DNA of 64,000 bases from contig NZ_CP059997.1 of the NCBI RefSeq assembly GCF_018736145.1, positions 62,001 to 126,000 of the forward strand, read 5' to 3'. The notes under the pieces were generated by a model that saw only the letters and a program-made list of their open reading frames with translations, had not been told where the DNA came from and ran no database searches. This document shows, piece by piece, positions 42,286 to 50,784 of the stretch. This stretch comes from Amycolatopsis sp. CA-230715 (GTDB lineage Bacteria > Actinomycetota > Actinomycetes > Mycobacteriales > Pseudonocardiaceae). Made by a program: the position numbers and the translations under genes. The stretch's first letter is position 1, and every line of letters starts with the position of its first letter.

Positions 42286-43335
42286 ATGGCATCGAAACGC
42301 GGCAGGACCCGCTGGACGGCTCTGCTCACCGCATTCCTGCTCGCCACCGGCCTCGTCGCGGGCTGCGGGCCGGACCGGGGCTCCGGCGGCGGCAGGTCCG
42401 CCGCCGACGCGGCCGCCGGCTTCCCGGTGACGATCGAGCACCTGTTCGGCTCGACCACCGTCGAGCACAAGCCCACCAGGATCGTCACGCTCGGCGGCGG
42501 CGACATGGAGGCCGCGATCGCGCTCGACGTGGTGCCCGCCGCCGGCGCCGACTGGTTCGGTTACACCGAGCCGCGCACATGGGTGCGCGACGCGCTCGCA
42601 GGCCGCCCGGCGCCCCAGCTGATCAAGGCCGAGCAGGTGAACTTCGAGCAGATCGCCGCGCTGCGGCCGGATCTGATCGTCTACGTGAACTCCAAGAACG
42701 AGGAGAGCGCGTACCGCACCCTGTCCCGCATCGCGCCCACGATCGCCGCGCCCAAGGGCGTCGACCACGTCTACGGCGTGCCGTGGGCCGATCAGGTGCG
42801 CACCATCGCGAAGGCGACCGGCACCACCGCCAAGGGCGAGGAAGTCGTGACAGCCACCCAGAAACTGCTCACCGACGCGGCGAAGGCGAACCCGGAGTTC
42901 GCGGGCAAGGTCGCCACCGCGGGCGTGTACTCCAGCGGCAACTACTCGATCTGGATGCCGTCGGATCCGCGCATGCAGCTGCTCACCTCGTTGGGGTTCA
43001 AGACGAACCCCGCGATCGACGCGCTCGACAACGGCAGCTTCTACGTCACGCTCCCGCGCGAGCAGCTCGCGAAGATGAACTCGGACCTGGTGTTCCTCGC
43101 GGCTGGCGATCAGGAGGGCAAGGTCAACCCGGCGGTGGCGGAGGACCCGCTGTTCGCCTCCCTGCCCGTGGTGCGGGGCAGGCACGTCGCCTACTTCGGC
43201 GGCCCCGGCGTGATCAACACGAACAGCGCCGAGGGCGCGTTCTCGAGCGCGGTGTCGATCGGCGGCCCGCTCGGGATCCGGTACGTGGTGGGCAAGCTGG
43301 TGCCGAAGCTGAAGGACGCCCTAGCGGGCAAGTGA
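42286..43335 (+). CDS. Iron-siderophore ABC transporter substrate-binding lipoprotein
   Basis: A 349-residue class III periplasmic-binding-type lipoprotein. The signal peptide ends in the lipobox LVAGC with Cys27 as lipidation site. The mature part begins with FPVTIEHLFGSTTVEHKP and TRIVTLG, the standard opening of FecB/FepB-like proteins, then VNFEQIAALRPDLIVYVNSK and a C-terminal SSAVSIGGPLGIRYVV. It should capture a ferric siderophore and hand it to a permease. No permease or ATPase genes are adjacent, so it is an orphan binding protein. GAGGAG precedes the ATG at 42286. The iron box upstream fits repression by iron-loaded DmdR/IdeR. Confidence 0.88.
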   Translation: MASKRGRTRWTALLTAFLLATGLVAGCGPDRGSGGGRSAADAAAGFPVTIEHLFGSTTVEHKPTRIVTLGGGDMEAAIALDVVPAAGADWFGYTEPRTWVRDALAGRPAPQLIKAEQVNFEQIAALRPDLIVYVNSKNEESAYRTLSRIAPTIAAPKGVDHVYGVPWADQVRTIAKATGTTAKGEEVVTATQKLLTDAAKANPEFAGKVATAGVYSSGNYSIWMPSDPRMQLLTSLGFKTNPAIDALDNGSFYVTLPREQLAKMNSDLVFLAAGDQEGKVNPAVAEDPLFASLPVVRGRHVAYFGGPGVINTNSAEGAFSSAVSIGGPLGIRYVVGKLVPKLKDALAGK

Positions 43336-43453
43336 CCGTGAATCCGGCAACCAACAGGTCTAGACGTCGGATGTCCGGCCTTCTACGCTGGGCGAGCCTC
43401 ATCCCGATCGAACACCGCGGCCCGCGGTCGTCCCGAGAACGGAGCTGCTCCTC

Positions 43454-45343
43454 ATGGTCGAGGTCCGCCGCCAGCGTGCCCGCGTTCTTGTCGCGATATC
43501 CTTGCTGAGTCTCGGCTTCGCGGTACCAGCCACCGCGGAAGCCGCGCAGGTCCCGGCGGGATGCCGGGGCCCGATCAAGCCCGCGGCCGTCATGCCGGTG
43601 CTTCCCTGCGACGGGATTGATCGGATCATTGCGAAGGCCGCGGCCACCGTCCCGCGTGACGGCCAGCTCGCCTGGCAGCAGCGCCCCGTCACCGCGTTCA
43701 CGCATTTCGGGATGAACACGTTCACCGACCGCGAATGGGGTTCCGGCGCCGAACGCGAAGCGAAGTTCGACCCGCCCGCGGTGGAGACCGACCAGTGGAT
43801 GGCCTCGATGAAGGCGGCCGGGGTGACGCAGGTGATGCTCACCGCGAAGCACCACGACGGGTTCGTGCTCTACCCCAGCCGGTACACCAACCACTCCGTC
43901 GTCGCGAGCCCGTGGTGGCTGTCCACAAAGGACTGCGCGGAGCTGCCATCGGTCACCGAGGCGCGGCAGCGGGCCGAGCGGAACCGCGCCACCGACCCGT
44001 CGGCATACTGGCAGACGCGCGCGGCGGGATGCGCCAACGCGCGCGGCGACGTCCTCGGCGCCTACATCGCCTCCGCCCGCAAGGCCGGGCTCAAGATCGG
44101 GGTCTACCTCTCCCCCGCCGACGGCGCCGAGCTGACCCCGTCCTTCTTCGCCGAAGAGGTCAAGGCCGTCGAAGCGAAAGTCGCCGCGGGGCAACCGCTT
44201 TCGATCGAAGAACGCGCCGTCTACGAGGACCGCGCGAGCAAGCCGTCGGGACAGGCGCGCTACGGCTCCGGCAGCGCGGTGACCAAGCGGACCATCCCGA
44301 CCCTCGTCCCTGGCGACGACCGCGCCGACGCGGTGCGCGCGGGCAGGCTCCCGACGTTCTCGGTGACCGAGGACGACTACAACGCCTACTACCTCAACCA
44401 GATCTACGAGCTGTTCACGCAGTACGGCCCCATCGACGAGCTGTGGCTCGACGGCGCCAACCCGTGGCGGGACGCCGGTGTCACCGAGCAATACGACTTC
44501 ACCACCTGGTTCGACCTGATCCACCGGCTCTCCCCGGAGACGGTCACCTTCGCCGGGCCGCAGGGGGTCCGCTGGGTCGGCAACGAGCGCGGTGAAGCCC
44601 GCGCGACGGAATGGAGCGCGCTGCCCACCACCGGCGATCCGGCGACCGGGCACAACGAGGAGCTGTTCCTCGGCGGGGCGTCGGCGGCCGACCTCGGTTC
44701 GCGCTCGGTGCTCGCCGACCCGTCGGTGCGGTACCTGCAATGGGCGCCGGCCGAAGCCGACGTGTCGATCCGGCCCGGCTGGTTCTTCCACCCCGGCGAG
44801 CACCCGAAGTCACCGGCCGAGCTGGTCGAGCTGTACCGGCGTTCGGTCGGCCGCAACGCGTCGCTGCTGCTCAACGTGCCGCCAGGCCCCGACGGCAGGA
44901 TCGCGCCCGCCGACGTCTCCTCGCTCGCCGCGTTCGGCACCGCGATCAGGAAGACCGAGGCGGTGAACCTCGCGGCGCCCCTGCCCGGCCAGCCGAGGGA
45001 TCCCGCCGTGCACGCGGTCACCGACGGCGCGCTCGGCACGTCCTGGTCGCCTGCGGGGCTCGAAGGAACGCTCGACCTGCCGCTGCCCGGCACCAGGACG
45101 TTCAACCAGATCCGGCTCGGCGAGGACATCCGCCAGGGGCAGCACGTGGAAGGCGCGACCGTGCAGGCGTGGCGTGACGGCGCGTGGACCACGATCGCGA
45201 CCGTGACGACCATCGGCTACGGCCGCACCGTCACGCTTCCCGAGCCGGTGACGACGGACCGCGTGCGCGTGCTGATCACGCGGGCGCGGGCGAAGCCGCA
45301 CCTGAGCACGGTCGCGCTCCACCGGACCGTCGCGCCGCGCTGA
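43454..45343 (+). CDS. Secreted alpha-L-fucosidase, GH29
   Basis: GH29 enzymes release L-fucose from glycans. The 629-residue protein has a signal peptide (VLVAISLLSLGFAVPATAEA) and the (beta/alpha)8 domain: AFTHFGMNTFTDREWGSG, VMLTAKHHDGFVLYPSRYT, LKIGVYLSPADGAE and YGPIDELWLDGANPW, in which Asp near residue 333 (WLDG) is the nucleophile. Between about 165 and 300 the chain is longer than usual. After about residue 510 a beta-sandwich tail (AVTDGALGTSWSPAGLEGTL) resembles an F5/8-type carbohydrate-binding domain. A terminator hairpin follows the stop. It stands alone. Confidence 0.9.
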   Translation: MVEVRRQRARVLVAISLLSLGFAVPATAEAAQVPAGCRGPIKPAAVMPVLPCDGIDRIIAKAAATVPRDGQLAWQQRPVTAFTHFGMNTFTDREWGSGAEREAKFDPPAVETDQWMASMKAAGVTQVMLTAKHHDGFVLYPSRYTNHSVVASPWWLSTKDCAELPSVTEARQRAERNRATDPSAYWQTRAAGCANARGDVLGAYIASARKAGLKIGVYLSPADGAELTPSFFAEEVKAVEAKVAAGQPLSIEERAVYEDRASKPSGQARYGSGSAVTKRTIPTLVPGDDRADAVRAGRLPTFSVTEDDYNAYYLNQIYELFTQYGPIDELWLDGANPWRDAGVTEQYDFTTWFDLIHRLSPETVTFAGPQGVRWVGNERGEARATEWSALPTTGDPATGHNEELFLGGASAADLGSRSVLADPSVRYLQWAPAEADVSIRPGWFFHPGEHPKSPAELVELYRRSVGRNASLLLNVPPGPDGRIAPADVSSLAAFGTAIRKTEAVNLAAPLPGQPRDPAVHAVTDGALGTSWSPAGLEGTLDLPLPGTRTFNQIRLGEDIRQGQHVEGATVQAWRDGAWTTIATVTTIGYGRTVTLPEPVTTDRVRVLITRARAKPHLSTVALHRTVAPR

Positions 45344-45364
45344 CACCGTCCGAAAAGGACGGTG
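45344..45364 (+). terminator. Terminator of the fucosidase gene
   Basis: CACCGTCC and GGACGGTG form a perfect 8-bp stem around GAAAA directly after the stop codon. Confidence 0.75.
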
Positions 45365-45483
45365 CGGAGGGCGCGACGTGGTGACGCTCCGACAGCGCGT
45401 GACGGCGATGTGACCGAAATGTGCTCCCGCCACCGAGTGAGGCGCCCCTAGAGTGACCTCCGACCGTGACGAGGGGAGGCCGG

Positions 45484-46473
45484 GTGGGGATCGAGCGGTT
45501 CTGGAGATGGTGGACGGCCGAGGGGGCGGCGAGGGTCGAACGAGCCATCGAAACCGGGGACTACGGCTCGCTCACCGACGAGCTGAACGACCTGGTCAGC
45601 GGCATCGACGCGGCCCTGCAGTGGGAGCTGGGGAAGGGCCGCACCGCGCGGCACGCGCTGTGCGTGACCGCCGCGGGCGATCCCGATCTGCGGCCGCTCA
45701 CCGAACGCTGGCGCCGTGCCGCGCCGCCGGAGGACGCGACCTGGGAGTACGTGGCCGCGCGGGCGCCCGATCCGGGCTGGCTGACCTCCCGGCTCAGCTA
45801 CGGCGGGTACGAGATCGACCTGGCGCTGACCCGGCTTTCCCTGTGCGTGGACGAAAGCGCGGTGCGCACCCACGTCACCGTGCACCACCCGGTCTTCGCC
45901 GAACTCGGTGTGGACGAGCAGCGCTCGGTCGCCTACCTGGTGCTCGACTGGCTGCTCGGCGAGGACGACGTGGAGCGCTGGGTCGGCGCCATCGACACCT
46001 CGGGCGAGGACCCCGCGGACGGGCTGCCGCCGGACGCGCTGCCGGAAACCGTCCGCGCGCTCGCGAAGCGGTACCCGCAGCCCGGCTGGGTGCTGATGGA
46101 GAGCGTGAAACCGGACGGCGCGCGCTGGATCGCCTCCGCGTTGCGGCCGATCCACTGGCTCGACCACCCGCGGCTCGACCAGCACCTCGCGATCACCCTG
46201 CGGTTCTCCGGCCAGCACCCGGACGGCCTCCCGCTCGGCGACGACCTCGCGCGGCTGCGCGCGGACGAGGACCAGCTCACCGCCGAACTCGGCGACCGCG
46301 CACTGTTGGTCGCGCATGAAACCTTTTCAGGTCAACGCATCCTGCACCTCTACTGCGATCCCCGCGACCGGGTCGCCGCCGCGACCGCGGCCGCCTGGGT
46401 CGGCCGGACGCGCGGCGCGTCGATCAGGGTGGCCGCCGATCCCGGCTGGGCCGCCACCAGGGCGTTCCGCTAG
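45484..46473 (+). CDS. Protein of unknown function (possibly DUF695-like)
   Basis: I cannot assign a function to this 329-residue soluble protein. It opens with a Trp-rich helix (IERFWRWWTAEGAARVE), has an acidic middle (AYLVLDWLLGEDDVERWVGA) and ends with ALLVAHETFSGQRILHLYCD and a small alpha/beta segment. The last string recalls DUF695-like domains, but the match is weak. There is no signal peptide or membrane helix. The GTG at 45484 is chosen for GGGGAGG four bases upstream. It converges, 3 bp apart, on a small membrane protein gene. Confidence 0.7.
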   Translation: MGIERFWRWWTAEGAARVERAIETGDYGSLTDELNDLVSGIDAALQWELGKGRTARHALCVTAAGDPDLRPLTERWRRAAPPEDATWEYVAARAPDPGWLTSRLSYGGYEIDLALTRLSLCVDESAVRTHVTVHHPVFAELGVDEQRSVAYLVLDWLLGEDDVERWVGAIDTSGEDPADGLPPDALPETVRALAKRYPQPGWVLMESVKPDGARWIASALRPIHWLDHPRLDQHLAITLRFSGQHPDGLPLGDDLARLRADEDQLTAELGDRALLVAHETFSGQRILHLYCDPRDRVAAATAAAWVGRTRGASIRVAADPGWAATRAFR

Positions 46474-46476
46474 CGG

Positions 46477-46677
46477 TCACAGGTCGCGGATGGAGCCCAC
46501 TCCACAGAGGACGGCCGCGAGCAGGAAGAACCCGGCGACCGCCACCGCCCATCCCGCGGCCATGGTCACCGCGAGATAGACCCAGGTCAGCCCGGCGACG
46601 GCGAAGACGACGCCGAGGCCGGACCAGATTAGCCGCTGCCGGGAGACCGGCCTCGGCAGTGCTCGTTGTCTGCGCAA
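46477..46677 (-). CDS. Small membrane protein (two TM helices)
   Basis: A 66-residue protein, Arg-rich at the N-terminus and with two hydrophobic segments (LIWSGLGVVFAVAGLTWVYL and WAVAVAGFFLLAAVLCGVG). The TTG at 46677 is proposed as start because GAGG lies seven bases upstream and the helices follow at once; longer in-frame starts at 46743 (ATG) and 46938 (GTG) have no ribosome site and add a non-conserved Arg-rich stretch. Function is unknown. The 286 bp up to the divergent ADP-ribosylglycohydrolase gene show no clear feature. Confidence 0.55.
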   Translation of the reverse strand: MRRQRALPRPVSRQRLIWSGLGVVFAVAGLTWVYLAVTMAAGWAVAVAGFFLLAAVLCGVGSIRDL

Positions 46678-46963
46678 CGCGGTACCTCGTGCTTCCTGGT
46701 TACCGGGGGAATCGCCGCCGGGACGCCCGTGGTTACAGCGCATCCGGCCCAATGGCGCGACGGGCGGGGCCGCGACCGGGCGATACCGGCGAACGAGGCG
46801 TTGGCACAGCGCCGTTCCCGGCCCGGTGTCGCGTTCGGACTCGTGCTCGGCACGGGCCTCGCACCGGACCGAAGTGGCCGGTAGCGGCCGATCCGCCGTT
46901 CGGCCCCACCCGGGGTGCGTTCTGTGCTTCACTGTCACACCTCAGGACCGTGACGAGGAGCAC

Positions 46964-47833
46964 ATGACCCAGCTCGATGCGGCCGCCAGCCTGCGCGGCC
47001 TCGCCGTCGGCGACGCGTTCGGCTCGCGGATGGCGCTGCCGGGCGACCATCCGGACGTGCTCGGGCGCAGGCCGCCGCCGTCCCCGTGGCAGTGGAGCGA
47101 CGACACCGAAATGGCGTGCTCGGTCCTGTCGGTGCTCACCCGGCACGGCGAGGTCGAGCAGGACGCGCTCGCCGCTTCGTTCGCCGAGCGGTACGACGCT
47201 TCGCGCGGCTACGGCTCCGGCGCGGAACGCATGCTGCTGCGCTACCGCGCCGGGGAGCACTGGGCGGACGTGGCCCCGGCCGCGTTCGGCACCGGCTCGT
47301 GGGGCAACGGCGGCGCGATGCGGGTGGCGCCGCTCGGCGCGTGGTTCGGGCACGACCTCGATCTCGCCGCGGCGCAGGCCGCGCGCTCCGCCGTCGTCAC
47401 GCACGCGCATCCCGAGGGCATCGCCGGCGCGGTGGCGGTCGCCGTCGCGGCCGCGGTGCTGACGAAGGATCCGGCTCCGCATCCCGCCGAACTGCTCGGC
47501 ATCGTCGCCTCGCGGGTGCCCGCGGGCGAGGTGCAGCGCGGAATCGCCGTCGCGAGCGCGATCAGGGGCTCCACCGAACCGGCTTCGGTCGCCGCCGAAC
47601 TCGGCACCGGGCGCGCGGTCAGCGCGGTCGACACGGTGCCGCTCGCGCTGTGGCTCGCGGCGCAGCACGTCGACCGGTTCGCCGACGCGATGTGGACCGC
47701 CGCGCGCGTCGCGGAGGATCTCGACACCGTGTGCGCGATCGTTGGCGGTGTCCTCGGCGCGAGAAACGAGGGCGCCGCGATCCCGGAAGACTGGGCGAAC
47801 GCGTGCGAACCGCTGCCGGCGTGGCTGACCTGA
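46964..47833 (+). CDS. ADP-ribosylglycohydrolase family protein
   Basis: A 289-residue ARH-fold enzyme that would remove ADP-ribose from proteins or small molecules. The two-metal site motifs are visible: GLAVGDAFGSRMAL, WQWSDDTEMACSVL (the conserved DDT), GSWGNGGAMRVAPLGAW and, late in the chain, VAEDLDTVCAIVGGVLGARN (the D-x-D-T metal motif). This is the DraG/ARH family without extra domains. No ADP-ribosyltransferase is seen in the window, so the partner is unknown. GAGGAG precedes the ATG. A 63-bp gap leads to a DDN-type reductase gene, possibly co-transcribed. Confidence 0.88.
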   Translation: MTQLDAAASLRGLAVGDAFGSRMALPGDHPDVLGRRPPPSPWQWSDDTEMACSVLSVLTRHGEVEQDALAASFAERYDASRGYGSGAERMLLRYRAGEHWADVAPAAFGTGSWGNGGAMRVAPLGAWFGHDLDLAAAQAARSAVVTHAHPEGIAGAVAVAVAAAVLTKDPAPHPAELLGIVASRVPAGEVQRGIAVASAIRGSTEPASVAAELGTGRAVSAVDTVPLALWLAAQHVDRFADAMWTAARVAEDLDTVCAIVGGVLGARNEGAAIPEDWANACEPLPAWLT

Positions 47834-47896
47834 CCGTCCATTGAGGACTCGACAACACCGGTAGGCTGGGCGCACAACCGAACCGAGGGAGTCTTC

Positions 47897-48337
47897 GTGG
47901 TCATGCCGGGCGACATGCGCGCTTTCAACCGAGCCATCGTCGAGGAGTTCCGGGCGAACAACGGCAAGGTGGACAACGAAATGCTGCGGGACGCGCGCCT
48001 CGTCCTGCTCACCACCACCGGCGTGGAATCCGGTCGCGCGCACACCGTCCCGCTCGGCGACTTCAGCGAAGACGCGGGCAGGGTCGTGCTGTGGGCGTCG
48101 GCGATGGGCGCGCCGAAACACCCCGCGTGGTACCGGAACCTGGCCGCGAACCCCCGGGTCGTCGTCGAACGGCCGGACGAGGACGGCGCGGTGCGCCGCG
48201 TCGAAGCCACCGCCGTCACGGCGACCGGCGCGGATCGCGAGCGCCTGTTCGCGGCGCTGAAATCGGCCAGTCCCGCGGTCGCGGCGCACCAGGACCGCAC
48301 CGACCGCGAGATCCCGCTGGTCGTGATCGACTGCTGA
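47897..48337 (+). CDS. Deazaflavin (F420)-dependent nitroreductase-family protein (DDN type)
   Basis: A 146-residue split beta-barrel protein related to mycobacterial Ddn and FDOR-B enzymes. Strings typical of the family are MRAFNRAIVEEFRANNGKV, LVLLTTTGVESGRAHTVPL and KHPAWYRNLAANPRVVVE. Members bind F420 and reduce quinones or nitro compounds, often at the membrane. The GTG at 47897 has GAGGGAG five bases upstream. A -10-like TAGGCT occurs about 20 bases before it. It converges on the XRE-cupin gene 16 bp away. Confidence 0.85.
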   Translation: MVMPGDMRAFNRAIVEEFRANNGKVDNEMLRDARLVLLTTTGVESGRAHTVPLGDFSEDAGRVVLWASAMGAPKHPAWYRNLAANPRVVVERPDEDGAVRRVEATAVTATGADRERLFAALKSASPAVAAHQDRTDREIPLVVIDC

Positions 48338-48353
48338 CCGGGAGCCCCGGCCG

Positions 48354-48899
48354 TCAGGTCTCGGGGTAGCACATGAGGAGCACGGCGCGGTTTTCCCCGC
48401 CGTGGCCCCGGTAGACGTGCGGGCGGTTGCCGCCGAACCGGACGGAGTCACCGGGTCCCAGTTCCACCGGCGCGTCGGCGGGACCGGTCGTGACGCGCCC
48501 GTCCACGAGCACGAGGCATTCCTCGACGCCGTCGAGATGGGCGTCCGACACCTGGTTCGCGTCGGCGATGTCGAGGTCGTACACCTCGACCGTCCCCCGC
48601 GCGCCGATGCGGTGGAGCAGGCGCGCCGTCACCGCGTCCCCGGTGACCACCGGGCGCTCGTCCACCGCGCGCACCACCTCCACCGGTGCCGCCCGCGGTT
48701 CGAGCAGCTCGCCCAGCGGCACGTGCAGCGCGGTGGCCAGCGCCCACAACGTGCTCAGCGTCGGATTTCCTTGCCCCTGCTCGATTCCGTGCAGGGTCGT
48801 CTTGCCGATACCGCACGCCTCGGCCAGGTCCGCCAGCGAGATCCCCGCCGACGAACGAAGCCGCCGGACCGTCGTCCCGACCACTTGCGCCACATCCAT
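48354..48899 (-). CDS. XRE-family regulator with C-terminal cupin domain
   Basis: The 181-residue protein joins an XRE helix-turn-helix (VRRLRSSAGISLADLAEACG, then GKTTLHGIEQGQGNPTLSTL) to a small cupin (ECLVLVDGRVTTGPADAPVE, LGPGDSVRFGGNRPHVYRGH). Proteins of this layout sense small metabolites through the cupin and control nearby amino-acid or polyamine genes. It is divergent from a PLP aminotransferase, its probable target. The ATG at 48899 is preferred; an ATG at 48911 lies next to the repeat that probably serves as operator. Confidence 0.85.
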   Translation of the reverse strand: MDVAQVVGTTVRRLRSSAGISLADLAEACGIGKTTLHGIEQGQGNPTLSTLWALATALHVPLGELLEPRAAPVEVVRAVDERPVVTGDAVTARLLHRIGARGTVEVYDLDIADANQVSDAHLDGVEECLVLVDGRVTTGPADAPVELGPGDSVRFGGNRPHVYRGHGGENRAVLLMCYPET

Positions 48900-48900
48900 G

Positions 48901-48930
48901 CGTATCAGCATAGTGGCATGAACGTATCAG
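48901..48930. promoter_or_regulatory. Direct repeat CGTATCAG, likely XRE-cupin operator
   Basis: Two identical octamers (48901-48908 and 48923-48930) are 22 bp apart, about two helical turns, in the 54-bp divergent region between the regulator and the aminotransferase. Confidence 0.55.
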
Positions 48931-48953
48931 TGAAGCGAACGGGCGGTGGGGTC

Positions 48954-50114
48954 ATGACGGTGTCCAGGTTGCGCGACATCCCCGGTATCGGCGTGGACGT
49001 CCTCGGGGACGCGGCGGACGCGGCCGGGGATCCGGACCTGCTGCGGCTGGAGAACCTCGACACCGACCTGCGGCCTCCCCCGGTCGCGATCGCCGCGACC
49101 ACGGCGGCCCTCGCCGACGACACCGCGAACAGCTACCTCCCGTTCCAGGGCAGGAAATCGTTGCGGGAGGCCGCGGCCGCGCACGTCGGCCGGATCGCCG
49201 GGCGAAGCTACGACCCGGACACCGAATGCGTCAGCGTCGCTGGCGGGCTCAACGGCATCCTGAACACCCTGCTCGCCATCGTCGAACCGGGCGACGAGGT
49301 GGTGCTGTGCGACCCGATCTACGCCGGGCTCGTGAACCGGGTACGGCTCGCCGGTGGCGTGCCCCGCTTCGTCCCTGCCGAACCCGGCGCGCACGGCTGG
49401 CACGTCGATCCCGGGCGTCTCGCCGACGCGGTGGGGCCGCGCACCGCCGCCGTGCTGATGATGGGACCCGCCATGCCGACCGGCCTGGTGCTCGGCGAGC
49501 CGCACTGGTCCGCGCTCGCGACGGCCTGCGCACGCCACGACGCCTGGCTCGTCTACGACGCGGCCATGGAACGCATCCGCTTCGACGGTCTCCCGCCGAG
49601 TCATCCCGCCTCGCACGAGGGGCTCGCCGGACGCACCATCACGATCGGTTCCGCGTCGAAGGAGCTCCGGTTGATCGGCTGGCGGGTCGGCTGGGTGGTC
49701 GGCCCCGCGCCGATCCTGGCCGACATCCGCCTGGTCGGGCTGACGAACGTGGTGTGCCAGGTGGGCGTGGCGCAGGAAGCGGTGGCCGCGGCGCTGACCG
49801 CCGGCGACGCCGAGGTCGATGTCGCGAACGCGACCGCGGAATGGCGCCGCCGCGCCGAAACCGTGCTCCACCAGCTCGCGGGCTACCCGGTCGTCCCGCC
49901 GGACGGCGGCTGGTCGCTGCTGCTCGACGCCCGCCCGCTCGGGCTCGCTCCCGCCGAGCTGTCCCGGCGCCTGTTCGACCGGGGCAGGGTGGTGGCCACG
50001 CCGATGCCCGGCTGGGGCCCGAGCGGCGACCACTACCTGCGGCTCGTCTACGCGAACGAACCCGTCGACCGGCTCGCCGAACTCGGCGACCGCTTCCGCG
50101 AAGCCCTCGGCTGA
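48954..50114 (+). CDS. Class I/II PLP-dependent aminotransferase
   Basis: A 386-residue fold-type I aminotransferase. Visible sites are SYLPFQGRKSLREAAAAHVG, VSVAGGLNGILNTLLAIVEP, VVLCDPIYAGLVNRVRLAG, WLVYDAAMERIRFDG with the pyridine-binding Asp, and TIGSASKELRLIGWRVGWVV with the Schiff-base Lys. The SKE(L)R-GWRxG form is that of the aspartate/alanine aminotransferase superfamily. The amino donor and acceptor are unknown. The ATG at 48954 has GGTGGGG upstream; an ATG at 48918 lies inside the operator repeat. Expression is probably set by the divergent XRE-cupin protein. Confidence 0.88.
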   Translation: MTVSRLRDIPGIGVDVLGDAADAAGDPDLLRLENLDTDLRPPPVAIAATTAALADDTANSYLPFQGRKSLREAAAAHVGRIAGRSYDPDTECVSVAGGLNGILNTLLAIVEPGDEVVLCDPIYAGLVNRVRLAGGVPRFVPAEPGAHGWHVDPGRLADAVGPRTAAVLMMGPAMPTGLVLGEPHWSALATACARHDAWLVYDAAMERIRFDGLPPSHPASHEGLAGRTITIGSASKELRLIGWRVGWVVGPAPILADIRLVGLTNVVCQVGVAQEAVAAALTAGDAEVDVANATAEWRRRAETVLHQLAGYPVVPPDGGWSLLLDARPLGLAPAELSRRLFDRGRVVATPMPGWGPSGDHYLRLVYANEPVDRLAELGDRFREALG

Positions 50115-50152
50115 CCAGGAATTCTGGTCTCCTTCAGACCGCTCGTGCTACC

Positions 50153-50172
50153 TTTCGACCGTGCGGTCGAAA
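50153..50172. promoter_or_regulatory. Palindromic operator overlapping the TetR start codon
   Basis: TTTCGACCG-TG-CGGTCGAAA is a perfect 9-bp-arm palindrome that contains the GTG start at 50161. A partial copy of the half-site (CGGTCGA) follows near 50184. Repression of its own gene by the TetR protein is likely. Confidence 0.7.
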
Positions 50173-50784
50173 AAAGGGACGAGCGGTCGAGACACCTTCC
50201 TCGGCACGGCTCGTCGTGAGCAGTTCATCGCCTGCGCCATCGACGCGCTGGCGGAAACGGGTTTCGCGGGGGCGTCCATCGCCGAGGTGGCGAACCGGGC
50301 CGGGGTCTCGAAAAGCGTGGTGCTGTACCACTTCGAGTCGAGATCGGCACTGCTGGAAGCGGTCGTCACCGAGGTCTACACCAACGCGGGCCCGGCACTG
50401 GTCGCCGCGCTCGACGCCGCACCGGACGAACGCGCCCGGCTCGCCGCCTACCTCCGCGGCTGCACCGAATTCGCGTGGACGCACCAGAAGGAGCTGCGCG
50501 CGGTCACCGAGATCTTCCGCAACCTCCGCCGCGACGACGGTTCGCGGTGGTACACGGCCAAGGACAGCGAGGAGCTGATCGGGTTCGTGCAGGGGCTGCT
50601 GGAAGCGGGGCAGCGCTCGGGCGAGTTCGCCGAGTTCGACACCAGGACGCTGGCGGTCGTGCTGCGCGCGACCATCGACGCGCTCCCGGGGCTGTTCGAA
50701 TCCGATCCCGGTATCGACGGCCCGCAGTTCGCCGAACACCTCGTGCACCTCTTCGACCGGACCGTGCGAAAGGACGACCGATGA
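50161..50784 (+). CDS. TetR-family regulator
   Basis: A 207-residue TetR repressor with a clear DNA-binding head (REQFIACAIDALAETGFAGA, then SIAEVANRAGVSKSVVLYHF and ESRSALLEAVV) and a C-terminal domain with AYLRGCTEFAWTHQKELRAV and VVLRATIDALPGLFE. The GTG start at 50161 lies inside a palindromic operator with no Shine-Dalgarno, so the message is probably leaderless. Its stop overlaps the start of a lipoprotein hydrolase gene by four bases, so both are controlled together. The ligand is unknown, perhaps a substrate of that hydrolase. Confidence 0.9.
   Translation: MRSKKGTSGRDTFLGTARREQFIACAIDALAETGFAGASIAEVANRAGVSKSVVLYHFESRSALLEAVVTEVYTNAGPALVAALDAAPDERARLAAYLRGCTEFAWTHQKELRAVTEIFRNLRRDDGSRWYTAKDSEELIGFVQGLLEAGQRSGEFAEFDTRTLAVVLRATIDALPGLFESDPGIDGPQFAEHLVHLFDRTVRKDDR

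Noticed and set aside
46678..46938. Longer version of the small membrane protein starting at 46938
   Set aside because: The extra 87 codons are Arg/Pro-rich, without ribosome site or domain, and lie in the divergent promoter region of the ADP-ribosylglycohydrolase.
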